NCBI RefSeq assembly: GCF_008253865.1
Contig: NZ_CP042332.1
Location: 1-64,000, forward strand
Reading direction: 5' to 3'
Length of the DNA: 64,000 nucleotides
From: Bosea sp. F3-2
GTDB taxonomy: Bacteria; Pseudomonadota; Alphaproteobacteria; Rhizobiales; Beijerinckiaceae
Shown here: piece after piece, positions 1-10,172 of the stretch
Layout of the letters: every line of letters begins with the position of its first letter
How positions within the stretch are numbered: the first letter of the stretch is position 1
Translations under genes and position numbers: made by a program
Notes under the pieces: generated by a model
What the model was told of the DNA's origin: nothing
What the model saw: the letters and a program-made list of their open reading frames with translations, nothing else
Databases searched by the model: none

Positions 1-62
1 ATCCGCTTTTCCAAGGTGAAGCCGTCGATCAAATCCCCTTCGCGGAAGTGCATCCCGTTCAC
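1..62 (-). CDS. Partial CDS at window edge, possibly a Ser/Thr protein kinase
   Basis: Only the first ~20 codons are inside the window. The frame starts at GTG (62-60) or ATG (53-51) and reads VNGMHFREGDLIDGFTLEKR. The GTG overlaps the TGA of the neighbouring metallophosphoesterase remnant (61-59), which suggests they once formed one operon. A short acidic lead followed by a G-F-x-L-x-x-R segment resembles the start of bacterial Ser/Thr kinase domains, and kinases often sit beside such phosphoesterases. That is inference from a very short stretch; the glycine-rich loop that would prove it lies outside the window. Confidence 0.35.
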   Translation of the reverse strand, partial: MNGMHFREGDLIDGFTLEKR

Positions 63-806
63 CGCCCGGAAACGAGCCGCGCGGCGAGAGCCGGCGTAGC
101 GCCCGCCGCCAGCACCTTGCGGGCGGTCGTCTCGGCATCGTAGGGCACGCGACGCATGGTGACGCAGCGCGCTGCTCAAAGTCGATGAGAGCGAAGCAGG
201 CGGCCGGATTTCCGTCGCGCGGCTGGCCGACGGAGCCCGCGACCACAAGATGCCGCCGCGCGTCGCGCGATCAGGCGGCGCGGGTTGGTCGTCGAGCGGG
301 AAAACGCGACGGGGCGGGTGGCTGGCGCGAGCATAGAACATGGCGGGACATGCGTGTGGCCGCAGACGATGAGACGTGCTCCGGTGGCGTCGAAGGAAAG
401 GGCTGCTGCCTTCGCATCGTGAATATAGTGCCAGCGGCCGGGCTCGTCGGCGCTCGCATGAACATAGAGGCGGTCCTCCTCCGCGACGGTTAGAGGCAGT
501 CCGGCGAGGAAGGCACGATGCTCTCCGGAAAGCTGGTCCCGCGTCCAATGGATCGCGTCGCGCGCGGTCTTGGTCATGCCGCGGTCCTCCTGCTGGACCG
601 CCTGATCGTGATTGCCTTTCACGACCTGCGCGCCGCTTGCGGCGTACTGTGCCGCAATTTCCACCGCATAGGCCGGATCCGGCCCATAGCCGACGATATC
701 GCCGGCGATGACGATCGCGTCCGGAGCCTCCGGCGGCGACAGCCTCCCGACGGCATCGAGCGCTTCACGATTTCGCATGGATGTCAGCGAGCACGGCGAT
801 GCGCAT
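59..806 (-). pseudogene. Frameshifted metallophosphoesterase (calcineurin-like, YfcE type)
   Basis: Read on the minus strand from ATG 806, the protein begins MRIAVLADIHA. It then needs a shift at about 773-775, where an extra A after GCG converts the expected ANREALDAV into a stop. The middle part is intact and carries the family blocks IVIAGDIVGYGPDP, VKGNHD and CGHTHVP, which hold the metal-binding Asp, Asn and His residues. Two more frame changes, at about 345 and 265, are needed to read on to the TGA at 61-59. Three shifts within 750 bp make this a decayed gene unless the sequence itself is in error. It lies directly upstream of the possible kinase. Confidence 0.8.
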
Positions 807-1352
807 CGTAGGGAACTTGCTCGCTCGGCCGCTAAAGGAACGGAGGCTGGTGCAAGGGAGATAGTCTGGAGGGGGCTCGCCGATGCCGATTTGCCTGCCG
901 TTGAGACCGCGCTGCAAACCGTGAAGGATTCGGTTGCCGTTCGCACGGGGCCGGAGATCCCGACGGCGATCGACGGATCGCCCGATGATCTGGTTCGTTA
1001 TCCGCAGGCGATCTCAGAGCCCCCGGTTAGCGCTTCAGGGCTTTGAGCTTGGTGGCCATGGCCGTCTCGTGAGCCACCACCATCCCGTACCGCGTGGGCA
1101 CGAGCTTCATGCGAAATCTCTTCGTCTTGCTCGTCATAGCCCCATCCTCTTGTCTTATCGATGGGCTGGCTCTCGTGCGAAAACAGAGCTGTCGAAGGGC
1201 GCGCTGATCCCGCCCGGCGACGCCGGGGAGCGGGCCGAAATCTTCTTGGTCGCAATGGGCTGTTCCTGAGTGAGGTCGCCCTCGGCTCTTCTTCTGCCTT
1301 GAACGGATACAGGGGCTTCGGGCCCGCATGACAAGACGAAGGGAAGTCCCGA
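807..1352. other. 546-bp stretch without a recognisable gene; one weak 36-codon ORF
   Basis: No protein family is recognisable on either strand. The only candidate is a minus-strand ORF at 1137-1027 coding 36 residues (starts MTSKTKRFRMKL, ends KLKALKR). It is basic and has no clear relatives that I know. The stretch ends at the ATG of an IS110 transposase fragment, so part of it may be the noncoding end of that element. Confidence 0.3.
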
Positions 1353-1445
1353 ATGCAGCAGACCATAGGGATCGACATCGCCAAGGACACGCTGGATGCC
1401 TATCGCCAGTCCGATGGACAACGCCTTCAGGTGCGAAACGATCGC
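1353..1445 (+). mobile_element. IS110-family transposase, N-terminal fragment
   Basis: The plus-strand frame from ATG 1353 reads MQQTIGIDIAKDTLDAYRQS and continues to NDRTG. This is the start of the DEDD domain of IS110-family transposases; the first catalytic Asp lies in IGIDIAKDT. The frame is lost after about 30 codons, where the sequence turns into a methyltransferase gene. Only the 5' end of the element remains, so it cannot transpose. Confidence 0.75.
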
Positions 1446-2030
1446 ACTGGCGCTCCTTCGGCGCTTTCAGCGCCTTCCTCGTGGCGCTGTTCGCGGAGAT
1501 GTACGGCTTCCCGCTGACCATCTATTTCCTCTCGGGCTGGCTTCAGACCCGCTATCCCGGCGTCGACTGGTTTTCGCACGATGCCGGCCATCTCATCGAG
1601 ATGATGTTTGGGTGGAAGGCCAATCCGCATCTCGGGCCCTTCCACGTCCTTAGCTTCGTGCTGATCGGTGCGGGCTTCTGGATCATCGCCGTTGCCTGGC
1701 CCGTTCTTTACGATGCCCAGCGCCGGCATGTCCTGGCGACGAGCGGTCCCTACAGCTATGTCCGCCACCCGCAATATGCCGGCTTCATCCTGGTCTTGCT
1801 CGGGGGGTTCCTAGTGCAGTGGCCGACCCTGCTGACACTCGCCATGTTCCCGGTGCTGGTCGTCATGTATGAGGCTGGCGCGCACCGAGGAACAGGAGGC
1901 GATTGCCGAGTTTGGCGAGGCCTACCACGCCTATGCTTCGCGCGTGGGTGCCTTCCTTCCGAAGGCGCGCCGCTTTACGGCAAGCGGCTCGCAGACCGAT
2001 CACCCAGGCGGACCCCGAAGGAGCCGATGA
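1446..2030 (+). pseudogene. Isoprenylcysteine carboxyl methyltransferase-family membrane protein, broken
   Basis: The frame contains several hydrophobic segments and the family block SGPYSYVRHPQYAGFILVLL, the S-adenosylmethionine-binding region of ICMT/PEMT-type methyltransferases. The 5' end is fused out of frame to the IS110 fragment, so the native start is gone. Near 1873 the reading frame shifts: ATGTATGAGG leaves the frame that continues as RLARTEEQEAIAEFGEAY and ends at TGA 2028-2030. The gene is therefore damaged at both ends. Intact members of the family methylate membrane-associated substrates; its native substrate is unknown. Confidence 0.75.
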
Positions 2031-2114
2031 TGCAGCCGTCCCTTTCCGGGCCGTCATCGCCCTGTCCCTGATCGGGCGCCGAGCGGCCCATCCGACATCT
2101 ATGGGGGCAGAATA

Positions 2115-2493
2115 ATGAACCGCGATCCGATCGTGACGCGTGGCCCCGCTCGCCGCTGCCGAAAGGGCTCTCAAGGCGACTTCGGTGATACCGCGGGACA
2201 CAGAGAACAGGATCGAAAAAGGGGCTGCCGGAACCGAGAGCGCCCGTGCTCCCGACACCTTGGCGGATATCCTCGCCTATCAGCGCGACACCTGGGAGCA
2301 CTGGGTGCTCTTCCTCGACACCCTGCGCCAGCGGGCCGACGACCTTCTCGCTGATGAGCGCGCCGGCAAGCCGCCTTTGCTCGACTTCGATTACGAGCTC
2401 ATTGCCGATGCCCGCCGCTTCGAAAGGCCAGCCAACTACGCGCCACCTCCTTTGTCTTGGAATTCAGGTATGATCACCGGCGGTAGCAGATGA
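2115..2493 (+). pseudogene. DUF3141 (PHA-synthase-like hydrolase) N-terminal fragment
   Basis: The best start is ATG 2115 behind GGGGGCAGAATA. A one-base shift near 2140 is then needed to enter the frame with APLAAAERALKAT, LADILAYQRDTWEHWVLFLD and FDYELIADARRFERPANYA. These blocks match the beginning of DUF3141 proteins, which are large alpha/beta-hydrolase-fold proteins related to polyhydroxyalkanoate synthases. The similarity stops at about 2440 and the frame ends at 2493, so only the first ~110 of several hundred residues remain. It stands just upstream of the S-adenosylmethionine synthetase gene, so the deletion may have brought that operon under a new promoter. Confidence 0.65.
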
Positions 2494-2599
2494 TCCAGTT
2501 GGGTTGCCGTTGCAGAATGGATCGGGGAGGCCGGATAGACCTGATCGCTGCCTCAATGGTTCCCCTCATGGCGTCTCGATCCCCAAGGATCTTGTGGCG

Positions 2600-3790
2600 A
2601 TGCGCGATCTCGTCCTGTCGAAGCTTGTGGACACCGTCGATGACGTAGAGGTCGTCGAGCGCAAAGGCGCCGGCCATCCTGACACGATCTGCGATGCGCT
2701 CGCTGAGACGCTGTCCCGCAATCTCTGTCGCGAATACCAGAGCCGCTTCGGGCGCGTGCTCCATCACAACGTTGACAAGGCATTGCTGTGTGGAGGCCGG
2801 GCCACGCCCGCCTTCGGCGGTGGCAGCGTGACGCAGCCTATCCGGATCTTCGTCGCCGGGCGAGCAATTGCCGCGATTGGCGGCGATGTCGTTCCGATCG
2901 AGGACATCGCGATCGAAGGTTCACGAGCCTGGCTCAAGGCCAATCTCCACGCTCTCGATCCCGAACACCACGTTCGCATCGAGGCGCTCGTTCAGCAGGG
3001 TTCGCAGGATCTGCAGTCGCTGTTTTCGAGGCGGGGCAAGCAGAACATTCCGCTTGCCAACGATACTTCGTTTGGGGTCGGCCACGCGCCGCTGAGTGCG
3101 CTCGAACGGCTCGTACTCACGGTTGAGCAGCGCCTCCATGACCGCGATCGTGCCCATGACCGGCCGTCATGGGGCGAGGACATCAAGATCATGGCCGTTC
3201 GCAACGGCCGGCGCGTCCAGCTCACGATCGGGTGCGCCATGATCGGGCGCTTTCTTGTCGATATGGACGCTTATCTGGAGCAGAAGGCTGCGCTCGCTGC
3301 AGGGGCGCAAGACTGCGCAGGCGAATTCGCGGAGTGCGAGGTGACGGTCAATGCCGCCGATGAGCTTCGCTCGGGAAGCGTCTATCTCACCGTGACCGGG
3401 ACATCGGCCGAAGCCGGCGACGACGGACAGGTCGGCCGCGGTAATCGCGTCAATGGGTTGATCACGCCGGGGCGGCCGATGAGCCTCGAAGCCGCTGCGG
3501 GCAAGAACCCTGTCAGCCATGTCGGCAAGATCTACAACGTGCTGGCGCCGCGGCTCGCTGCGGCCCTGGTCTCCGGCATCCCGGCGATCTCCGGCGCTCA
3601 CTGCCTGATCGTCAGCCGAATTGGCAGGCCGGTCTGCGAGCCGGCGCTCGTGCAGGTCAAAATGGCAACGAGGGATGGCATGCCGCCGGAACGGCTTAGG
3701 GGGCAGATTGCAGAGCTCGTGTTGGATCATCTGGGCCGAATACCCGAACTGGTCGATGAATTCGTAGCCGGGAAATTCCGGCTCTATTGA
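2600..3790 (+). CDS. Archaeal-type S-adenosylmethionine synthetase (methionine adenosyltransferase)
   Basis: A 396-residue protein making S-adenosylmethionine from methionine and ATP. It belongs to the archaeal MAT family, not the usual bacterial MetK. Visible blocks are VERKGAGHPDTICDAL near the N-terminus, LHHNVDKALL, FGGGSVTQPIRI, VGRGNRVNGLITP and AAGKNPVSHVGKIYNVL. The length agrees with the ~400 residues of the family. I chose ATG 2600 because the conserved protein starts there; the frame is open upstream to 2504. The ABC exporter genes follow 66 bp downstream in the same direction. A second, distantly related MAT next to an exporter may feed a dedicated methylation or export pathway; that is inference. 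Confidence 0.85.
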   Translation: MRDLVLSKLVDTVDDVEVVERKGAGHPDTICDALAETLSRNLCREYQSRFGRVLHHNVDKALLCGGRATPAFGGGSVTQPIRIFVAGRAIAAIGGDVVPIEDIAIEGSRAWLKANLHALDPEHHVRIEALVQQGSQDLQSLFSRRGKQNIPLANDTSFGVGHAPLSALERLVLTVEQRLHDRDRAHDRPSWGEDIKIMAVRNGRRVQLTIGCAMIGRFLVDMDAYLEQKAALAAGAQDCAGEFAECEVTVNAADELRSGSVYLTVTGTSAEAGDDGQVGRGNRVNGLITPGRPMSLEAAAGKNPVSHVGKIYNVLAPRLAAALVSGIPAISGAHCLIVSRIGRPVCEPALVQVKMATRDGMPPERLRGQIAELVLDHLGRIPELVDEFVAGKFRLY

Positions 3791-3856
3791 CGCTCGGTTT
3801 CGAAGAAGCCCGAGCCAATCCGGAGAGCTGTCTGATCCAAACCCGTATTGAGCGCT

Positions 3857-4564
<708 letters not shown>

Positions 4565-4568
4565 AGCG

Positions 4569-6932
4569 ATGCGCGCGCTCGACATCAAGCTGCTTCGCGA
4601 CCTCGGCAGGCTCTGGGCCCAGGCGCTTGCGATCGCGCTCGTGGTGGCCGGTGGGGCCGCGACGCTGATCCTTGCTGTCGGCTCCTATCGCTCCCTGAAC
4701 GAAACGCGCACTGCCTACTACGAGCGCTATCACTTCGCCGACGTCTTTGCCTCGGTCCGCCGGGCGCCCAAGACGCTCGTCGACCAGATAAACGAGATCC
4801 CCGGCGTCGCATCGGCGGAGCCTCGCGTCGTCAGGCTCGCCCTCCTCGACATTCCCAACTACCCGGAGCCCGCCACAGGGCAATTCATCTCCCTGCCGGA
4901 GATCGGCGAGCCCAACCTCAACCGGCTCTATATGCGCGTCGGCCGCCTGCCTGAGCCGGGTCGGTCAGATGAGGTCGTCGTCAACGAGGGCTTTGCGAAG
5001 GCGCATGGCTTTACGCCGGGCTCTCGGTTCGCCGCCATCCTGAACGGACAGAGACGCGAGTTCGTCATCGTCGGCGTCGCTCTGTCGCCTGAGTTCATCT
5101 ACGCGGTCGGCCCCGGCGACATCATGCCGGACGACCGCCGTTTCGGTGTCGTCTGGATGTCGGAAAAGCCCCTGGCGAGCGCCTACGACCTTCAGGGCGC
5201 GTTTTCCTTCGTCAGCCTCAAGCTTCTCAGGAACGTTCCCGAGCGTGAGGTGATGGGGCAACTCGATGTGCTCCTCGACCGCTATGGCGGGCGCGCCGCC
5301 TACGGTCGGAAGGATCAGACGTCGCATGCCTGGCTCGACCATGAGCTCGACATGCTCAACAACATGAGCCGAACGCTGCCGCCGATCTTCCTTCTCGTCT
5401 CGGCCTTCCTGGTCAATCTCACGCTCAGCCGGCTCGTCGCGTTGGAGCGCGAGCAAATCGGGCTGATGAAGGCGCTGGGCTACGGCAATGCGAGCATAGT
5501 CGCCCATTACCTGAAGTTCGTCTTCATCATCGTGGCCATCGGCGTCGTGATCGGCAGCTTGGCGGGCACGTGGCTCGGCATGCATGTCACCGGTCTGTTC
5601 GGCGACTATTTCCGCTTTCCCTTCCTGGTTTTCAGCAAGGAGTTGGACCTCTACGTCATTGCCGCGGCGCTCACGCTTGCAGCGGCCATGGCAGGTGGCT
5701 TCAGGGCGCTCCATGACATCGTGCGGCTGGCGCCGGCGGTTGCCATGCAGCCGCCGGCGCCGATGCGCTTCCGGCACGTCCTGCCCGCCTCCTTCTCGAT
5801 GCGGGGCCTGCTGTCCCAGCCGACGATGATGATGCTGCGCAACATCGCACGCCATCCGTTTCGCGCCTTCTTCACGACGCTGGGAATGGCGCTGGCGACC
5901 GCCATCCTGATCGTGTCGATGTTCGCCCGCGATGCCATGGAGCAACTCGTCGACGTCACCTATTTCCTCTCCGATCGTCAGGACGCCACCGTAAGCCTCA
6001 GCGAGCGGCGACCCCAGAACGTCGAGATGCAGATCGCCCGCCTGCCAGGCGTCCTTGCCACCGAGCCTGTCCGCGAAGTCCCCATCCGTATCCGCATGGG
6101 TCCTATCGAGCGCCGCACCGTGCTCAGCGGCCGGTCGCGCGACGCCCATCTCAACCGCATCATCGATACGGACCTGCGTTCGGTGACCCTGCCGGAATCG
6201 GGTCTTGCGGTCTCCGCCATGCTGGCGCAGGTCCTCGGGGCAACGGTCGGCGACAGCGTCGAGATCGACCTCTTGGAGGGCGAGCGGCGCACCGTCACCC
6301 TCCCGCTTACCGCGCTGGTCGAAGACTATTTCGGCATCAGAGCGATGATGGATGCCGGTGAGCTGGCTCGCCTGCTGCGTGAAGCGCCTACGGTCAACGC
6401 CGTCAATGTGAGCCTTGACGAGAGCCGTCGCGAGCAGTTCTTCGCTGCGGTGAAACGCATTCCGATGATCAGCGGCCTGGCCCTGCAGCGGGCGGCGCTC
6501 ACGAATTTCCGAGAGCTTATCGCCATCTTCATCACCACCATGGCTAGTATCTATACGGGCCTGGCCGTCATCATCGCCTTCGGCGTCGTCTATAACAGCG
6601 CGCGGATCTCACTGTCCGAGCGCGCACGCGAGCTCGCCAGCCTGCGCGTCCTCGGCTTCACGCGCAGGGAAGTGTTGCGCATCCTCCTCCTGGAACTCGC
6701 CCTGCTGACGCTGTTCGCCCAGCCGCCCGGCTGGGTCATGGGCTATGGGCTTGCCTGGCTCATGCAGCACAATCTCGCCGGAGAAATCATGCGCGTCCGG
6801 CTGGTGGTCGAACACGCGACCTATGTCTTCGCCAGCACGATTCTGATCGCCGCCGCCATGGCTTCGGCGCTGGTTGTCCGCGAGCGGGTCAACAATCTCG
6901 ACCTTGTCGCCGTTCTCAAGACGCGGGACTGA
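4569..6932 (+). CDS. ABC exporter permease, FtsX/MacB family, two-repeat type
   Basis: A 787-residue inner-membrane protein. An N-terminal transmembrane helix is followed by a periplasmic domain (about residues 45-255), three helices (about 270-390, with the FtsX block LVALEREQIGLMKALGYGN), a fourth helix near 430, a second periplasmic domain and a final three-helix FtsX block containing LSERARELASLRVLGFTRRE. The double FtsX arrangement is that of LolC/YknZ-like fused permeases. It lies between its ATPase and an HlyD adaptor, which indicates a tripartite-like export system. The substrate cannot be read from the sequence. Confidence 0.92.
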   Translation: MRALDIKLLRDLGRLWAQALAIALVVAGGAATLILAVGSYRSLNETRTAYYERYHFADVFASVRRAPKTLVDQINEIPGVASAEPRVVRLALLDIPNYPEPATGQFISLPEIGEPNLNRLYMRVGRLPEPGRSDEVVVNEGFAKAHGFTPGSRFAAILNGQRREFVIVGVALSPEFIYAVGPGDIMPDDRRFGVVWMSEKPLASAYDLQGAFSFVSLKLLRNVPEREVMGQLDVLLDRYGGRAAYGRKDQTSHAWLDHELDMLNNMSRTLPPIFLLVSAFLVNLTLSRLVALEREQIGLMKALGYGNASIVAHYLKFVFIIVAIGVVIGSLAGTWLGMHVTGLFGDYFRFPFLVFSKELDLYVIAAALTLAAAMAGGFRALHDIVRLAPAVAMQPPAPMRFRHVLPASFSMRGLLSQPTMMMLRNIARHPFRAFFTTLGMALATAILIVSMFARDAMEQLVDVTYFLSDRQDATVSLSERRPQNVEMQIARLPGVLATEPVREVPIRIRMGPIERRTVLSGRSRDAHLNRIIDTDLRSVTLPESGLAVSAMLAQVLGATVGDSVEIDLLEGERRTVTLPLTALVEDYFGIRAMMDAGELARLLREAPTVNAVNVSLDESRREQFFAAVKRIPMISGLALQRAALTNFRELIAIFITTMASIYTGLAVIIAFGVVYNSARISLSERARELASLRVLGFTRREVLRILLLELALLTLFAQPPGWVMGYGLAWLMQHNLAGEIMRVRLVVEHATYVFASTILIAAAMASALVVRERVNNLDLVAVLKTRD

Positions 6933-6936
6933 AGCC

Positions 6937-8154
6937 ATGCACGCCGACTGGATAAAACGAACGGTGAGCGCAGCGGTCGCAGCGCTCGTCATCGGCGCGG
7001 CGGTCTGGTTCGCCTGGCCTCGGCCGATAGGCGCCGACCTGGCAACCGCAACACGGGGGCCGGTGGAGGTGACGGTCGATGACGATGCCAAAACGCGGGT
7101 GAGGCATGTCTACACCGTCTCGGCGCCGATCACCGGGCGGGTCCTGCGCATCTCGCCGCCCCGGCATGTCGGGGACGTTGTGACGGCAGACGAGACGGTC
7201 GTGGCGGTCATGCAGCCGACCGTGCCGAGCTTCCACGATGCCCGGACCCACCAGGAGCTCGAGGCGGCCCTGGAAGCGGCCGACGCGGCGGTCAGCTTGG
7301 CGGAGGCGGAAGTCCGCCGCGTGGAGGCGGCGCTGACGTTCTCGCGGACCGAGCTGCAGCGTGCCACGACGCTGGCGCGCACCGAGACGATCTCGCAAAG
7401 GCTGCTCGACAAGGCGAAGTTCGAGGTCGAGACCAGCGAGGCGGCACTGGCGAGCGCCAAGGCGCAGCTCGAGGTCCGCCGGAACGAGCGCGCCAGTGTC
7501 GCCGCCCGCCTGAGCGAGCCGACAACATTAGGGCCGCGATCCGATGCCTCGTGTTGCGTGCAACTCCGCGCGCCTGTGACGGGACGGATCCTGAAGATTG
7601 TCCAGGAGAGCGAGGGCGTGGTGCCGATGGGCGCGCCCCTGATTGAGATCGGCGATCCGCTCGACCTGGAGATCGTTGCCGACCTTCTGTCGACCGATGC
7701 GGTCAAGATCAGGCCCGGCGCCGCCGTTCGGATCGATGGCTGGGGCGGGCCACCCGTTCGCGGCCGGGTGACCCGCGTCGATCCGGCGGGTTTCCTCAAG
7801 GTGTCGGCCCTTGGCATCGAGGAACAGCGGGTCCGCACGGTCATCGATTTTGCCGATCCGCCGGAGGCGTGGGCGCCGCTCGGCCATGATTACCGCGCCG
7901 TCGTGCATGTCACCGTCTGGCAGGCCGACAACGTGCTGACTGTGCCCAATGCAGCGCTTTTCCGGAAGGGCGATGATTGGGCGGTATTCGCGGTCAAGGC
8001 TGGGCAGGCCGTGACGACCATCGTCAAGATTGGACAGAGGAACAGTCGCATTGCCGAAGTCCAGTCCGGCCTCTCCGCCGGCGATCCTGTTGTGCTCCAT
8101 CCCAGCGACAGGGTCAGCGACGGCGCAAGGATTGTGGAACGGCAGCTCCGCTGA
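6937..8154 (+). CDS. HlyD/MacA-family periplasmic adaptor of the ABC exporter
   Basis: A 405-residue protein with an N-terminal membrane anchor (residues ~8-28), a lipoyl-like half-motif APITGRVLRISPPRHVGDVV, an alanine/glutamate-rich coiled coil (~100-195) and a second lipoyl half LRAPVTGRILKIVQESEGVV, followed by beta-barrel domains. This is the order seen in HlyD, MacA and AcrA adaptors. ATG 6937 is four bases after the permease stop. The protein probably links the inner-membrane ABC pump to an outer-membrane channel, which is not encoded nearby. Confidence 0.92.
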   Translation: MHADWIKRTVSAAVAALVIGAAVWFAWPRPIGADLATATRGPVEVTVDDDAKTRVRHVYTVSAPITGRVLRISPPRHVGDVVTADETVVAVMQPTVPSFHDARTHQELEAALEAADAAVSLAEAEVRRVEAALTFSRTELQRATTLARTETISQRLLDKAKFEVETSEAALASAKAQLEVRRNERASVAARLSEPTTLGPRSDASCCVQLRAPVTGRILKIVQESEGVVPMGAPLIEIGDPLDLEIVADLLSTDAVKIRPGAAVRIDGWGGPPVRGRVTRVDPAGFLKVSALGIEEQRVRTVIDFADPPEAWAPLGHDYRAVVHVTVWQADNVLTVPNAALFRKGDDWAVFAVKAGQAVTTIVKIGQRNSRIAEVQSGLSAGDPVVLHPSDRVSDGARIVERQLR

Positions 8155-8311
8155 AACGCATATCCGGTTCGTCGTGGATCGGGAGACGTCCGTGGTGGCG
8201 CCATCTCCGTGTCGATGGAAGGGGGCATGGTGTTTAATGATTCAGCTCGGCCATATGGTTGGCCAAGGGAGGAATTTGCCGGACGCATTGCCGTCGGCGG
8301 GGGCACGGTAG

Positions 8312-8659
8312 CTATCCGGCAGAGCACCACACCGCAGTGTCCTCGAGATAGAGAACACCGTCCCTGACCGATAGCGCGAACGCGCGTTCGAGGCCGCTGT
8401 CGAAGGTAACGATGACCGCGTGATCTCTGATCGTGTACCTGCCTGTGTTCTGCCACAAGCCGTCATAGGTGTAACGACCGTTCGTTGCGAAAGCGAATGT
8501 CGCCCCGGCTTTCGTGCGACAAGTCTTTCCCTTGATGGCGGACGAGACATCGAAAGACGATGGTCGGCTAACCTTCGGATGGGCATGTGCCGGGCTGATC
8601 AAGAAGACCCATCCCAGCGTAACACTGATGAGAAGGGCAGTGATCTGCGAAGATGTCAT
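8312..8659 (-). CDS. Small secreted protein of unknown function
   Basis: A 115-residue protein. The start ATG 8659 has a near-perfect ribosome site (AAGGAGGGAGCC just upstream). The first ~25 residues (MTSSQITALLISVTLGWVFL then ISPAHA) form a signal peptide with an AHA cleavage site. The mature part contains two cysteines, in GKTCRTKAG and TAVWCSAG, which could form one disulfide, and a repeated beta-type pattern (GRYTYDGLWQ, GRYTIRDHAV). It is convergent with the exporter operon. No family is recognised; periplasmic location is inferred. Confidence 0.65.
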   Translation of the reverse strand: MTSSQITALLISVTLGWVFLISPAHAHPKVSRPSSFDVSSAIKGKTCRTKAGATFAFATNGRYTYDGLWQNTGRYTIRDHAVIVTFDSGLERAFALSVRDGVLYLEDTAVWCSAG

Positions 8660-8705
8660 GGCTCCCTCCTTTGCAGCCTCACGCGTTGTAAACCGGGCCG
8701 AGGGA

Positions 8706-9289
8706 TCACCTGCTGCAGCCGCGGGGTGGTTTGGTGTCCGGACAGGAGATGCGCCGCAGAACATATCGGCCATGCTTGCCGGCATGCTCGCAGACGGCAC
8801 AAATCTCGGCCCGAAGCGCATGGCGGGGGCATCGAAAGGCATCAGCGCTCACCAGATCGGCTGGATGCGTAGCTTCCATTCCCGCTCCGAAACCTATCGT
8901 GCTGCTCAGGCCAGCGTGACCCTGGCCAAAGCGCTGCGCGAGCTTGGCCGCATCGAGCGGTCCCTGTTCATGATCGGGTGTATTCGAGCCCGGCATTGCG
9001 CCGGCGCTGTCAGGCCGGTCTAAATAAGGGTGAAGCGGCCCACAAGCTCAAACGTGCCGTCTTCTTCCATGAGCGCGGTGAAATCCGCGATCGTTCCCAC
9101 GACAGTCAGGGATTCCGTGCGTCCGGGCTCAATCTGGTCGTCAGCGGCATCGTGTACTGGAACACCGTCTATCTCAGCCGAGCTACGACCCATCTGCACC
9201 AGCAAGGCCGGAATATTCCCGACGAACGGCTCAAGCACGTCTCGCCGCTCAGTTGGGAGCACGTCAACCTCACCGCTTCGATCCGGTGA
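8706..9289 (+). pseudogene. Tn3-family transposase, C-terminal remnant
   Basis: The plus frame around 8750-8930 reads ISAMLAGMLADGTNLGPKRM and GWMRSFHSRSETYRAAQA. It then jumps, apparently through an internal deletion, to KALRELGRIERSLFMI. After a frameshift near 8975 it continues in another frame as AGLNKGEAAHKLKRAVFF, GEIRDRSHDSQGFRASGLNL, IVYWNTVYLSRAT and LSPLSWEHVNLT-like residues. These are the conserved C-terminal blocks of Tn3-type transposases. The catalytic N-terminal two thirds are missing, so the element is inactive. Confidence 0.8.
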
Positions 9290-9510
9290 ACTGGGTCTTT
9301 CTGACCGCCGCGGAAGATCAGCCCGCGATAGACAGCCCCAGCTCCGCGGGGGCGAAGATCACGAGAAGCACACCGAAAAGCTGTCGAACCCGCCAGCGTC
9401 TCATGACGTACGAGAATCCCGCCAAACTGCCCCGAGGGCAAGGCGGGTCACGAGCCTGTGACCTTGCGTCGCCGCCGACGGAACTCCTGACAGGCAGCTC
9501 GCAGACAGCG
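9290..9510. other. No gene identified between the Tn3 remnant and a small membrane ORF
   Basis: Both strands were read; nothing beyond short frames was found. A 28-codon minus-strand ORF (9402-9319, starting MRRWRVRQLFGVLL) is too short and featureless to call. Confidence 0.3.
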
Positions 9511-9627
9511 TCATCGGAAGAAGAGATATTTCACGAGCGCGGCAATCGCGAGCAGCAGCGCGATAACGCCGAGCAAGCCGACGATGCCCATGCCTGCGCC
9601 CATGCGTCCCATCATATCCGACATCAT
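9511..9627 (-). CDS. Small single-span membrane protein (38 residues)
   Basis: Starting at ATG 9627 (a second ATG follows at once), the protein reads MMSDMMGRMGAGMGIVGL and then a hydrophobic helix ending in LLLAIAALVKYLFFR. GGGAG-like purines lie about 10 bases upstream. Short methionine/glycine-rich proteins with one helix and a KYLFxR end are common near metal-stress genes in proteobacteria. The role is unknown. It is isolated between transposon remnants, so it may be a survivor of a lost metal-resistance cluster. Confidence 0.5.
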   Translation of the reverse strand: MMSDMMGRMGAGMGIVGLLGVIALLLAIAALVKYLFFR

Positions 9628-9892
9628 GATGCATCTCCCATCAAAGAAGGACGTGATTATCGATCTAGCCGTCGCTGAGCATATCGAGGACAGGTCACAC
9701 TGGCGTCGCCGTTCAGGAACATTGCTCAACCTGTCGGTAAGCGCCCAAGCTTGACCCCGCGAGTTCTGCGTCTAACCCATTGACCAGAATGGTATATTTC
9801 GGCCCCAAGAGGGGTGATGACCGGCGCCGATCGTGCCCCCTCTTGGAGTGCGGACTAACGGTATAAATTCAACGCTTTAGCTTCAACTTAAG

Positions 9893-10080
9893 GTGGGGAC
9901 TTCCTTCGGCACTGAAGCACAGGCCTGCGACGAGACCGGCATCTCTGCCATCGTCCCCAAGCCCCTCACATCAGGCGCCATGGCCGAGGGACGCTGGGGC
10001 AAGCAGGACTTCACCTACGATGCTGGGAGCGACAGCTATCGCTGCCCCGCCGACGAGACGCTCACGCGGCGCGATCCATC
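9893..10080 (+). mobile_element. IS1182-family transposase fragment
   Basis: The plus frame reads EAQACDETGISAIVPKPLTS, then AMAEGRWGKQDFTYDAGSDS, YRCPADETLTRR. This is the middle of IS1182-type DDE transposases (the ACxxxGI..VPKPLTSG / F.YDA..D.Y.CP blocks). There are ~60 codons without start or catalytic triad, so this is debris. Confidence 0.7.
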
Positions 10081-10085
10081 CCCAC

Positions 10086-10165
10086 TGAACTGGTCCACCC
10101 TGAAGGATGTCTTGAGGCAGACAGGAGGACCGCCATGCCGAAGAAGTGTCACAAGCCGGAAGAGA
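10086..10165 (+). mobile_element. IS3-family left end with first codons of orfA
   Basis: TGAACTGGTCCACCCTGAAG looks like an IS3-type terminal repeat. It is followed, after AGGAGGACCGCC, by an ATG at 10135 reading MPKKCHKPEEIV, the usual start of IS3 OrfA. After ~12 codons the similarity ends and the sequence runs into the tail of the universal stress protein gene. The inverted repeat differs from that of the IS3 copy ending at 17779, so they are probably different elements. Confidence 0.6.
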
Positions 10166-10172
10166 TCGTCGA

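Noticed and set aside
9020..9262. 80-codon minus-strand frame that looks protein-like
   Set aside because: The plus strand here encodes conserved Tn3 transposase C-terminal blocks, which explain the codon pattern.
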